A stretch of DNA of 30,102 nt from Pseudozyma flocculosa PF-1 (lineage: Eukaryota; Basidiomycota; Ustilaginomycetes; Ustilaginales; Ustilaginaceae), in contig NW_006920871.1 in assembly GCF_000417875.1 (NCBI RefSeq), positions 814,907 to 845,008 on the forward strand, read 5' to 3'. Under the pieces are notes generated by a model. It searched no databases, was not told the DNA's origin, and saw only the letters and a list, made by a program, of their open reading frames with translations. Positions within the stretch are counted from its first letter, which is position 1, and every line of letters starts with the position of its first letter. Of this stretch, positions 10,066 to 17,888 are shown in pieces. The position numbers and the translations under genes were made by a program.

Positions 10066-11313
10066 TCATCGGCCGCCGAAGCCGTAGCCGCCCCCTGCCG
10101 CGGCGGCCGTTTGTGCGGCCGATGCGCCTGGTCGCTGCGCCTTGTTCTCGACCTGCTTGCGGTACTCGATCTTCTCGACCTTGACCTCGCCATCGATGAG
10201 CTGGTAGACGTACGTGACCACCACCGCTCCCTGGATATCGAGCACTGCAGAGAGGGAGAGGGTGGAGGCAAACGGCGAGCGTGCGTCAGACGATCGTCGC
10301 AGCCAGCTGGACGGACGGAAGGCAGAGCGGCCGAGGCTGGCGTCGGATGGCTCACATGCGAAGCTCGGTGTCGGCCCTGGCGCCTCCTTGGGCTCCTCGT
10401 CCTCCGGCCCGTCGTCTTTCTTGTCCTTCTCGGATTCGGCCTTGGCATCTCCCTTGGCCTTGGCAGCTTTGGCGTCCGGCTTCTTGTCCGCGGCATCTGC
10501 AGCGCCCTTTTTGGCGTCGCTGGATGATGTCGCGCCCGCTGCTGCCGGTGCCCCTGCCGTCGCCGGTGCCGCTGCGCCGGCGGATGCATCGGCCTTGCTG
10601 CCCTCGCCCTCGGTGGCCTGCTTGGCTCCTGCCTCTGCTGCCGATGCCGGTGCGCTGCTCGAGATGGGCCAGATGGGATGCCATGCGCCCGTCGCGCTGC
10701 CCGGGTTGACAAAGAAGCGCCCGTCGAGCTCAAACGCCTCGAAGCGGTGCGTGTGGCCAGTGAGGAGGATGTCGGCGTCCATGGCACGCGCGATGGCGGC
10801 GAGCGATTGCGTGTCCCCGGCGGGCACGACCTGGTGACCGTGCAGCACGCCGATCCTCAGCGGAGGATGGTGCAGCACGAGGCTGGAGGGGAAGTGCGGG
10901 TTCTAGAGTGGCAGATCCGTTGGAGAGTGTCGAAAAGGGGTCAGCACGCGGATCGAGCCTCCTCGGCCCGTTGGAGGGAGGAATGCAAGCAAGCGAGTCG
11001 TCCCTCTGGCTCACGTCGTCATAGTCGCCCTTTACGACGTGGACGTCGCCGGCGATGGTGCGGAGGTAGTGCAGGTAGTCGGTGTTGCAGACGTTGCCCG
11101 TGCAGATGATCTGCTGGATCTTGCCAGGGACGAGGAGCTTCTTGAACTTGGAGGGCAGGTCGTGCGACCGGAAGGGGATGTGCAGGTCGCCTGTGGCAGA
11201 GAGGCAAGGGGTCATGAAGAAGGGAGAGGGCATGCGGGTCAGCCTCGGCGGCATCGCCATCAGGGTGCACGGCATGCCTGAGATGCCCGCTCACCAATGA
11301 CGAGGACCAGCAT
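10066..11313 (-). CDS. VPS29: Vps29 retromer subunit with a low-complexity insertion
   Basis: Vps29 is the metallophosphoesterase-fold subunit of retromer, which retrieves receptors from endosomes to the Golgi. It binds Vps35. Exons 11295-11313, 11015-11190, 10356-10902 and 10066-10244 join to 306 residues. An in-frame TAG lies just upstream of the ATG. The 19-nt first exon encodes MLVLVI plus one base. The fold motifs are present: GDLHIP at 7-12, [35 protein letters not shown] at 113-122 and NPGSATGAW at 131-139. About residues 142-242 are an insertion rich in Ala, Lys, Asp and Glu. The conserved C-terminal strand region follows ([20 protein letters not shown]). A Gly/Ala tail ends the protein. 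Typical Vps29 is about 185 aa, so the insert and tail account for the extra length. The gene is divergent from TRAPPC12. Confidence 0.94.
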
Positions 11314-11655
11314 GGCGATGTCGGCCTAGACGAGCGGCGAGGGGGGTGATTAGAAGCGGCCTGCGATGATTGGCGATGAGCCAGCCGATGAGCTGCGAAG
11401 GGTGGACGGCGAGCAAAGAAGGGACGGTGGTGATGGTCGAAAGAGAGGCAAGGGTGCGGTGTGGAGCGCCGTGCTGCAGCCAGCTCAGTGGCCTCAGAAC
11501 GGCAACCAAGGGGCGGGCGCAGCGCGCACAGACCTTCTTTGGCTCAGAGGCAGGCCGTCCCCAGGCCACCACCACCACCACCACCACCATCACCACCACC
11601 ACCACCATCGTCAGCCACCCCAATCCGTTCTCATCTCCCCTTCAACATCGCAGCC
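11314..11655. promoter_or_regulatory. Divergent upstream region shared by VPS29 and the TRAPPC12 homologue
   Basis: The 342 bases between the two start codons must carry both promoters. They contain a CAC/CAT tract at about 11566-11609, close to the TRAPPC12 start. An in-frame upstream ATG at 11461 for TRAPPC12 is not favoured because the extension reads as low-complexity Arg/Pro sequence. Confidence 0.65.
11566..11609 (+). repeat. CAC (CCA) trinucleotide tract with a CAT interruption
   Basis: Around 14 CAC/CCA units with CAT interruptions lie about 50 bases upstream of the TRAPPC12 start, probably in the 5' leader. A related tract precedes AP-2 sigma on the opposite strand. Confidence 0.9.
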
Positions 11656-13503
11656 ATGTCCAGCAACACAGACGATCCATACGGGCCGCCCCATCAACAG
11701 GGCCAGGCCAGCACCGCCGCCGCGACCTCTGCCGCACCATCTCCGCAATCCCTCCTCGAGTCCTTCCAGCCTGCCTTCGTCCGCCCTTCGCCCGCCGAGC
11801 AGCCCAACGCACCCTCCGGATACCCCGGTCATGGGCCGGCGCCGAATGCCAGGGACATAACCGCCCCGACCCACCTGAGGATCCCGGCGCTCGGCGACAG
11901 CAAGCTCATGGGAGAGCTGCCCTCGACCGACCCGCTGGCGACGCTGCTGAGCAAGCATCTGCCAGCGCACATGCGCCCGCCCCGAGACCTCTCCGGCTCT
12001 TGGACGCAGGCCGACCCTTTTGCGTCCACCGCGGCCTTTGACCCTCGAGTCGCATTCGAAAACGTCGACGAGGCGGCCGTCCAGGAGGCCGTTAGGACCA
12101 ACAGCTGGCGGAGGATCGCCACGCTGGCCAGGTCCCGGATCATGGCCTACGCTGAGCCGCGACACGACGGTCCGCCGACGGCGGGGATCGCCGAGGTGCT
12201 CGAGTGGTGGTCCATCCGCCTCCACGCGCTCTCGAGGCTCAGGCTCTACTCGCTCATGCACACCGAGCTGACGGGTCTCTGGGCTGTGCTCGACTCGACC
12301 GAGCTAGGCATCCGAGCTGGTCACGGCCTCGACGATGCTCTCTCCTTTGACACAGGATCGCCGCAGAAGCAGCGCACCTTGCAGCGCGCCACCGTCGCCG
12401 GCAGCAGCAGGAGCCGCACGCTGGCATCGAGCCCGCTCGTCCCGTTCAGCCTGCGCGCGATGAAGGCGAGGGAGGCAAAGTACCGAGGCGAACTCACCGA
12501 GGCCATCGACGCCCACGTCGAGCTCATCACTCACTGCAAGGCCTGGATCAGGAAATGGGGAGGGGCAGCAAAAAGGCTGGCAAGGCAAGCAACACCGCCC
12601 TCCGACGACGTGCAGAAGGAAGTGGCGGCCCAGGTGACGCTGTGGACCGACCGGGCGACGAGGCTGGGCCTCATCACGGCAGCACTGCTGACCGAAGCCA
12701 AGGTGAGCGCGGAATGCCCGTTCAGGCCACGGCTGAGGCCGCAACTGCGAATGCGAGCATGGGTGCTGATCCTGCTCATGGTTCGCCCCCCCCCCCCCCC
12801 CCCCCCGCCCCAGGACTACCCCGCTGCCATTGACCTCCTTGAGCCGCTCACGGCCTCGACGCTGCTACGGGCTGTGCGGTCGCCATCGGCCTCGCAGGTG
12901 CACCTGCTGTCGCACGTTGCGCGGCTCTACATCCAAGCCGGTTCTCTGACCGCGACGGCGTTGATGTTCGATTCGGCGCGCCAGATCTACGATCGACTCG
13001 ACGACGACGCGCAGCGCGAGCCCGTCTCGCGGCTCGTCGTCGAGAATGCGGCGCTGCTGGCCACCATTAGGGGCGAGTACGCCAGCGCCGAGGCGAAATG
13101 GAGGGAGGCGGCCGAGCAGCGTGCGCAGGCAGGCGACGCCGAAGACGGGCTGCTCGCCAACGACCTGGCCGTCGCCGTCTTCTACCAAGGCCGGCTGCAA
13201 GAGGTAAGTGCGCGTTCGACGTTGCCTGCCAATGACGATGTCGTCTTCGCCGTGTCTGACCCGTACACTCGACTTGCCCTTCCGACGTCGTGGGCATCCC
13301 TGCTGCAGCCGGTGGATGCGCTCGAGCGCGTACTGGCGTCGTCGCCCTCGAGCGTGACGAGCGTGGAGCCGTTCCTCTTCAATCTGTGCACGCTCCACGA
13401 GCTGCGATCCGACGACGCGGTGCGCGACAAGCGCAGGATCCTGGCCCTCGTCGGTCAGTGGGCCGGCGACGGCTCGGGGACGAGCTGCTTGAAACTGAAC
13501 TGA
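11656..13503 (+). CDS. TRAPPC12-like TPR subunit of a TRAPP complex
   Basis: The protein resembles TRAPPC12 (TTC15), a TPR protein of the metazoan-type TRAPPIII complex that tethers ER-Golgi and autophagy vesicles. Exons 11656-12702, 12814-13203 and 13309-13503 join to 543 residues. The first 75 or so residues are Pro/Ser/Ala-rich. The conserved part begins near residue 151 with WRRIATLARSRI and the segment EVLEWWSIRLHALSRLRLYS. It continues with VPFSLRAMKAREAKYRGEL near 262, and then TPR-like helices (AAIDLLEPL, VHLLSHVARLYIQAGS, EGLLAND-type segments). The C-terminal LFNLCTLHELRS and the ending CLKLN match the family pattern. Intron 1 has a 21-C polypyrimidine tract. Both introns (111 and 105 nt) are multiples of three without in-frame stops, so an unspliced reading frame of 680 codons exists from 11461. 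It is convergent with AP-2 sigma, only 160 bases away. Confidence 0.88.
   Translation: MSSNTDDPYGPPHQQGQASTAAATSAAPSPQSLLESFQPAFVRPSPAEQPNAPSGYPGHGPAPNARDITAPTHLRIPALGDSKLMGELPSTDPLATLLSKHLPAHMRPPRDLSGSWTQADPFASTAAFDPRVAFENVDEAAVQEAVRTNSWRRIATLARSRIMAYAEPRHDGPPTAGIAEVLEWWSIRLHALSRLRLYSLMHTELTGLWAVLDSTELGIRAGHGLDDALSFDTGSPQKQRTLQRATVAGSSRSRTLASSPLVPFSLRAMKAREAKYRGELTEAIDAHVELITHCKAWIRKWGGAAKRLARQATPPSDDVQKEVAAQVTLWTDRATRLGLITAALLTEAKVSAECPFRPRLRPQLRMRAWVLILLMVRPPPPPPPPQDYPAAIDLLEPLTASTLLRAVRSPSASQVHLLSHVARLYIQAGSLTATALMFDSARQIYDRLDDDAQREPVSRLVVENAALLATIRGEYASAEAKWREAAEQRAQAGDAEDGLLANDLAVAVFYQGRLQEVSARSTLPANDDVVFAVSDPYTRLALPTSWASLLQPVDALERVLASSPSSVTSVEPFLFNLCTLHELRSDDAVRDKRRILALVGQWAGDGSGTSCLKLN
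12786..12806 (+). repeat. Poly-C run of 21 bases forming an intron polypyrimidine tract
   Basis: Twenty-one consecutive C residues, followed by GCCCCAG, lead into the acceptor of TRAPPC12 intron 1. Homopolymers of this length are error-prone in sequencing, so the exact length is uncertain. Confidence 0.9.
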
Positions 13504-13663
13504 GGCGAGGCGGCGGCGAACAGGCGCGAGACGCGCAGTGTCGTGGGTGACGAAAAGGGGGCGGAGGGGGGCTAGTGTTACAAGGTATGCTGGTGGTCGT
13601 GTAGATGATCGTGATCGTTGTGCAGGATGGCGGCGGCGGCGATGCAGTCGAGTAGTCGTGGTA

Positions 13664-14544
13664 TCAATCGAGCTTCTCCACTGCGGTCGAGAGGGCAGTA
13701 CAACGATGCCAGACATGAGCATCTCGCGGTCGTCAGGTCGGTCGACTAAAGGTGCGGATCCGGGCGGAGGACACTCACGTTGATCTAGGCGGGCCAGTAC
13801 GACGTTTTTGCTCGTCTCCTCGATCTCGCCGGCGAGGAAGACCTCGTCGAGTATCGCATAGACCTGTTCGGGGCGCGCGATAGCAAGGCAGGATATCACA
13901 GCGCTGTCAGTCGACCTCAGTCCTGCCCCTGCACCGCTCCGAGGGAGCCGGGCGGGCTCAACGGCTGACCTTGTAAAAGTTGAAGACGAGGTCGAGCTCG
14001 CACACGTTTCCAAAGAAGGCGTCTTGATCGCGGCGAAGGTGCAAAGATGCGAAGTAAGCCGAGGGCACGTCAAATGTCAGGCCCTTGTCTGCATCGTGGT
14101 GGCCCGAAGGCAGGGGCAAAGGAGGCGAGGAGGATGAGGAGGAGGAGGACGTACCCAGCACCTCGACAAAGAGGTGGATGGCCTCGAGGTACGCCAGCTC
14201 GTTGTCGTTTGCATCGACGCAGACGCAAAAAAAGAGGCCGGCGTACCGCCTGTAGACGAGCTTGTGGTTCTTGTACTGCGCGTGCGACGGAGGCAGAGGC
14301 GAAGAGGAAGAGACGGGGGGAGAGAGATGAGCAACGACGACGGAAACGGCAGCGCCACGGGGGCACGGGGCACGCGGCCAGGGCTCACCTCTACAAAGTT
14401 GCTCTGGTACTTTTGGTCGCGGGGCGCAATGAGGCGGTGTACCTCGCCGCGGAGGCGCACCTTTTCGTCGTCGTCGTAAGGGACGTAGAACTTGGAGAGG
14501 CGCGTCTTGCCCTGCCGGTTCTGGACCAGGATGAAGCGGATCAT
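13664..14544 (-). CDS. APS2: AP-2 adaptor complex sigma subunit
   Basis: This small chain of the clathrin adaptor AP-2 acts in endocytosis at the plasma membrane. Exons 14389-14544, 14155-14275, 13970-14022, 13779-13863 and 13664-13680 join to 143 residues, matching the usual 142. The N-terminus [20 protein letters not shown] has the Arg/Lys residues expected around the cargo and lipid binding surface. The conserved blocks [50 protein letters not shown] and [15 protein letters not shown] are all present. The last 17-nt exon completes LDQLEKLD. AP-2 is preferred over AP-1 because of the NRQGKTRL and NFVE-type blocks. The acceptor of exon 3 reads AAG rather than CAG or TAG, the only such acceptor I needed. 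The gene is divergent from SEC72. Confidence 0.93.
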
Positions 14545-15135
14545 GGCGCGCCACTTGGGGGAGGCTGATGGGCTGGCCAATGCTGCTGCTGCTGCGCCAG
14601 TGGGGGGAGAGGGTGGTGAGCGGGCGAGGACTGGCCCGATGCGGTGGTGGTGGTGGTGGTGGTGATGGCGGTGGTGGGCGGAGGGGGATGAGCGGGGCCG
14701 TGGGTCAGGAGTGCTGAACCGTGCGTGCCCGGCCTGGCCTGACCTGGCCTGGACTGCCTCCGGTGGGCGGCGGCCATAGGCTAGGCACGAGGGTGGGCCA
14801 GGCTGGTGTGGTGTGGAGTGGGGGGCAGCCTGGCTCTCCCTTCTCTCTCACGGCCGGTTCGAAGCAGCCGCGGCGAGCTCCAAAGTGACAGCGCAGCAAA
14901 GCAACCGCCGCGCTGGCCGCGAAGCCCTCGCCTGGCCTGCCTGCCCACAGACCAACTCGAGCTAGTACCTTCCTCGCCCTCGCCCTCGACTTCGACCTCG
15001 ACCCCTTCCATCTCTCCCCGTCCCCGCTCTCCACCGCCGCCGACCTTCGCATCCTCTCTCACACGCCCTTCGCTTCGCCAACGCCGCAGCCGTCGTCCAC
15101 TGACCCCCATTCGCTCGCCCGCGCACCCACCCACC
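14545..15135. promoter_or_regulatory. Divergent upstream region shared by AP-2 sigma and SEC72
   Basis: The 591 bases between the two start codons must hold both promoters. They contain a GGT tract at about 14641-14676 (CAC/ACC on the APS2 sense strand), CCTGGCC units at about 14728-14755 and at 14932-14943, and a CT-rich patch at about 14970-15060 before SEC72. No supported gene. Confidence 0.65.
14641..14676 (-). repeat. ACC (GGT) trinucleotide tract
   Basis: About ten GGT units on the plus strand, with a GAT interruption. On the APS2 sense strand this is a CAC/ACC tract about 100 bases upstream of the ATG, similar to the one before TRAPPC12. Confidence 0.9.
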
Positions 15136-15866
15136 ATGGCGCAACCCGGAGCCCCTCCCGCTCCGACCGAGGAGCAGCTGGCGATAGCCGATGCCAACTT
15201 CCAGGCGGTGCCGCTGGCAATCGACTCGGAGAGCGGGACGCTGCAGAGCCCCGTGCCCGGGCTGGACCTGACGATCCTCAACGCCCTCATCCGCTCGGTG
15301 CGCGGCCTGCCGCCCAACGTGCCCTTCCCGCCGCCGCCCAACGTGGTGCCGCCGCAGCGCTCCATGGCCATCAACCAGGCAAAGGAGCAGGGCAACGCCG
15401 CCTTCCGCAAGCAGGACTGGGCAGAGGCCATACGCATGTACACCCTCGCCGTCGACGTCGCCGCCAGCCGCCCGCTCTGGGAGGCCAACCAGGTCGCCCG
15501 CGACGAGCTCAGCCTCTGCCTCGCCAACCGCAGCGCCGCCTTTTTCGGCTGCGGCGACTACATCGGCGCCCTCTGCGACGCAGACGCCGTCGTCAAGCTC
15601 AAGAAGCCCTGGAGCAAGGGCCACTACCGCAAGGGAAAGGCGCTCACCGCCCTCAAGCGCTACCAAGAGGCCAGGGACGCCTACGAGCTCGGCCTCCAGT
15701 TTGACCCCGACAATGCCGTGAGTGGTGTGCCGTCGGCCAGAGATCGAAGCGCCCAGAGACGCCGCTGACCTCGAACATCCTCACCCGCCTCGCCACTTGC
15801 CTCGACGACGTGCAGGACCTCAAGCAAGCCGTCAACGACCTGCCCACCGGCATCGCCGCCGAGTGA
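15136..15866 (+). CDS. SEC72: Sec72-like TPR subunit of the Sec62/63 post-translational ER translocon
   Basis: Sec72 is a cytosolic TPR protein of the fungal SEC complex (Sec61-Sec62-Sec63-Sec71-Sec72) for post-translational import into the ER. Its TPR region docks Hsp70 chaperones. Exons 15136-15717 and 15816-15866 join to 210 residues. The start context is CCACCATGG. The conserved proline segment LPPNVPFPPPPNVV begins near residue 58. The TPR part runs from about 79 (INQAKEQGNAAFRKQ) through YTLAVDVAASRPLWE, LANRSAAFFGCGDY and KGHYRKGKALTALKRYQEA to LQFDPDNA. The intron has a GTGAGT donor, a CTGAC branch-like site and a GTGCAG acceptor. It joins NA to DLKQAVNDLPTGIAAE. Shorter introns of 23-41 nt would also keep a frame but are below a workable intron size. 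Convergent with the complex I subunit gene. Confidence 0.88.
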
Positions 15867-16274
15867 AAGGCGGGGCTCCCACCGCATCTCGATCCCCCGC
15901 CTCGCCTCGCCTCGTCCAGCCCCGGCCCCGCCTTGCCCCTGACTTTCCTCTGTACTACTACTTCGACCCCGGGCCCTTGTTCATTCCTCCCCTCGTCCGG
16001 TCATCTTCTGCAATGCGACAACGGCCTGGCCAGCCCCTCGACCTTCGATTCGAGATGCAGAGTGCGGCGGCGGACGGTGGCATCGACGTCGGTCGCAGTC
16101 GGCGTTCTTCCGCCGCCGCCGCCGCTGCTGCCGCTGGGTGGTACCGGTGCGGCGGGCCTTCGTGTCAGAGTGTCTTTTGCATTGCCAGGAGGAGGATGGG
16201 TGCGGCGCTGGCCGTGCACAGACAGGGATGGGATCCGCGGGCGACGGAGGGTGTACGCCGCGCGCTGGCCGCGT
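15867..16274. other. Convergent 3' intergenic region between SEC72 and the complex I subunit gene
   Basis: These 408 bases lie between two stop codons and should hold both 3' UTRs. They include a GCC/GCT-rich patch at about 16110-16137. No supported gene. Confidence 0.5.
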
Positions 16275-17448
16275 CTACTGCGACGACTCGTCGTTGTGGT
16301 ATGGGTGGTCGACGACGTTGAACCAGGGCAGCGTGCCTGTACGATGATCGAGCCGAGCGTACGGGGCGGGGGCGGATAGGTCAGCTGGACTGCTGCATGC
16401 GGGCGAATCGGGCAGAAGAGAGGCGAGGCGAGGAGAGCTCGACCGGGGCAGGGCCAACTCACTGAACTTGAGCTGGGAAAAGGCCGAGTTCCTGTGCGCC
16501 ACGCCCTGGAGGAATGGTGTGAGGTCCGACTTGGACGGGTCGGTGCCCGGAGGCTTGATGCCAGCGTCAATCTCGGCCTTGGCGGTGGCCTGCTCCAGCT
16601 CGTTTTCCCTCCATCCCCAGAACCGGACTGCCGCGTTCGGCCATCGTTGATTCGTCGTATGTCGCAGGTCGTGGTGTCGCAGCATCGTCCGAGTACCAGC
16701 GAAAGAGAGAGATCGATGCAAGGTCAGCAGTCTGTGCCAGTCCACTTGACTCTCTTCCTTCTGGTGGAGGGGGCGGGAGCGGGGGCGGGAGAGGCGCTAC
16801 TCACAGCTAGACCTCTGATACGCCAGCAGGAATCCGCCGGCGAGGCCGAGGAAAGTGGAAAGTCGTAGCGCCGATCGCAGGCCGTGCTTGGGTCGGGTAG
16901 GATCAAACATCTCTGCGAAAACCAGGGGGGGGGTTGGCAGCCAGCAAGCAAGTACCGGACACGAAGTGTACCAAGTCAGCCATGTCCAGCGAGCAGCGAG
17001 CAAGAAAGGCAGGGGACGTGGCCACCAGATCGTCCACAGAGAACCGCATAGCAGGGTGCGAAGGCGGAACCATGCTATGAGGCGGTCTTGGGAGGGGGCC
17101 CATGGCTGCTGCTACTCACCCATGGCGTAGATGGCGCTGGGGAAGGCGGCGGTCGCGCCCGCCATGGCGGCGTAGTCCGAGGAGCGGAAATTCCTCACCA
17201 CGCGCGAAAAGTGCGGGTCCGCATCGATGAGCGGGTATGGTGTGTCGAGCTGCTTGATGGCTGTCAAAGCGTCGCATGGTCGCAGGTTCGCAGGGTCGCA
17301 AGGTCGCAAGGTCGCAAGGTCGGAGGTGGCACAGCGTTCCGGGTCGCAGCGAGGCAAAGGTTCAAGGGTCGTCTCACCTGCCGTCAGCGCCGTGTACCCT
17401 CCTTCGTCTCGCCTCGGCTTCAAAGGCCGGCACTGATAACTCACGCAT
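16275..17448 (-). CDS. Fungal mitochondrial complex I accessory subunit (21 kDa family)
   Basis: This resembles the fungal NADH:ubiquinone oxidoreductase 21 kDa (20.9 kDa, NUXM-type) accessory subunit of the inner mitochondrial membrane. Exons 17445-17448, 17120-17260, 16805-16912, 16463-16627 and 16275-16336 join to 159 residues. The first coding exon is only ATGC. The start is inferred because intron 1 (GTGAGT donor, TGACAG acceptor) then gives the family N-terminus MPIKQLDTPYPLIDADPHF without a gap. Conserved blocks follow: SRVVRNFRSSDYAAMAGATAAFPSAIYAM, FLGLAGGFLLAYQRSSFRFWGW (across intron 3), FLQGVAHRNSAFSQLKFS and LPWFNVVDHPYHND. Two likely membrane segments are AMAGATAAFPSAIYAM and FLGLAGGFLLAYQ. 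The gene name differs between species, so I give none. An alternative upstream start without the mini-exon reads into repeat-derived sequence. Confidence 0.85.
17268..17325 (-). repeat. 8-bp tandem repeat inside intron 1 of the complex I subunit gene
   Basis: On the plus strand the unit is GGTCGCAA, with three exact copies at about 17296-17322 and several degenerate copies (GGTCGCAT, GGTTCGCAG, GGGTCGCA) before them. The array lies a few bases upstream of the intron 1 acceptor on the sense strand. Confidence 0.75.
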
Positions 17449-17888
17449 GGTCGCTGTGTCGTGTTGTGTGCGGTGGGACGGTCAGAAGTGGCGAATGACG
17501 AGGTGGAGAGAGGTGGATCGACGGTAGGAAGAAGCCGGTGATGAGCTCCGGCAGTGCAGCGCGTCCCTGGCTGGCAGGCGGGCGGGCGGGCGGGCTGGCT
17601 GGCGATCAGACGCCCCCGCCTTTAGACCCGCCCCTTCGGCTCCGGCCTGGGCGCCGAGAAAATTCACTCGGGCGAGACAGGTCCTCCCTTCACGACGGCA
17701 GACGATGACCTCGAGCCCTCGCCGATCCTGGCCTCACAAACACGAGGAGCGTCGGACGACGACGAGGCTTTCGGCGCGCTCGGATCCTTCGGGCATGTTC
17801 ACATTCGACAAGGCGCAGAGAGAGAGAGAGACAGGCACAGAGATGACGGCGGAGCGGGAGCGTCCCCCGGCTGCTGCTGCTGCGGCGG
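17449..17888. other. Intergenic region between PAN2 3' end and the complex I subunit gene
   Basis: These 440 bases separate two minus-strand genes, so they should contain the PAN2 3' UTR and the promoter and leader of the complex I gene. A GGCGGGCGGGCGGGCGGGCT patch and GGCTGGCTGGC units lie at about 17567-17605. No supported gene. Confidence 0.5.

Noticed and set aside
11461..11655. Upstream start for the TRAPPC12 homologue
   Set aside because: The extra 65 residues are Arg/Pro-rich and partly encoded by the CAC tract, and the ATG at 11656 has a good context.
12865..14073. Open frame of 402 codons on the minus strand linking AP-2 sigma exons 3 and 4 to antisense TRAPPC12 sequence
   Set aside because: Only the parts matching AP-2 sigma exons are conserved. 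The rest is antisense to TRAPPC12.
14851..14862. GGTTCGAAGC, resembling a tRNA B box
   Set aside because: No matching A box, acceptor stem or anticodon arm at the right distance, so there is no tRNA here.
15718..15758. Very short intron (23-41 nt) in SEC72 with additional coding sequence
   Set aside because: Introns this short are unlikely to splice. The 98-nt intron has a branch-like CTGAC and gives a better family fit at NADLKQAV.
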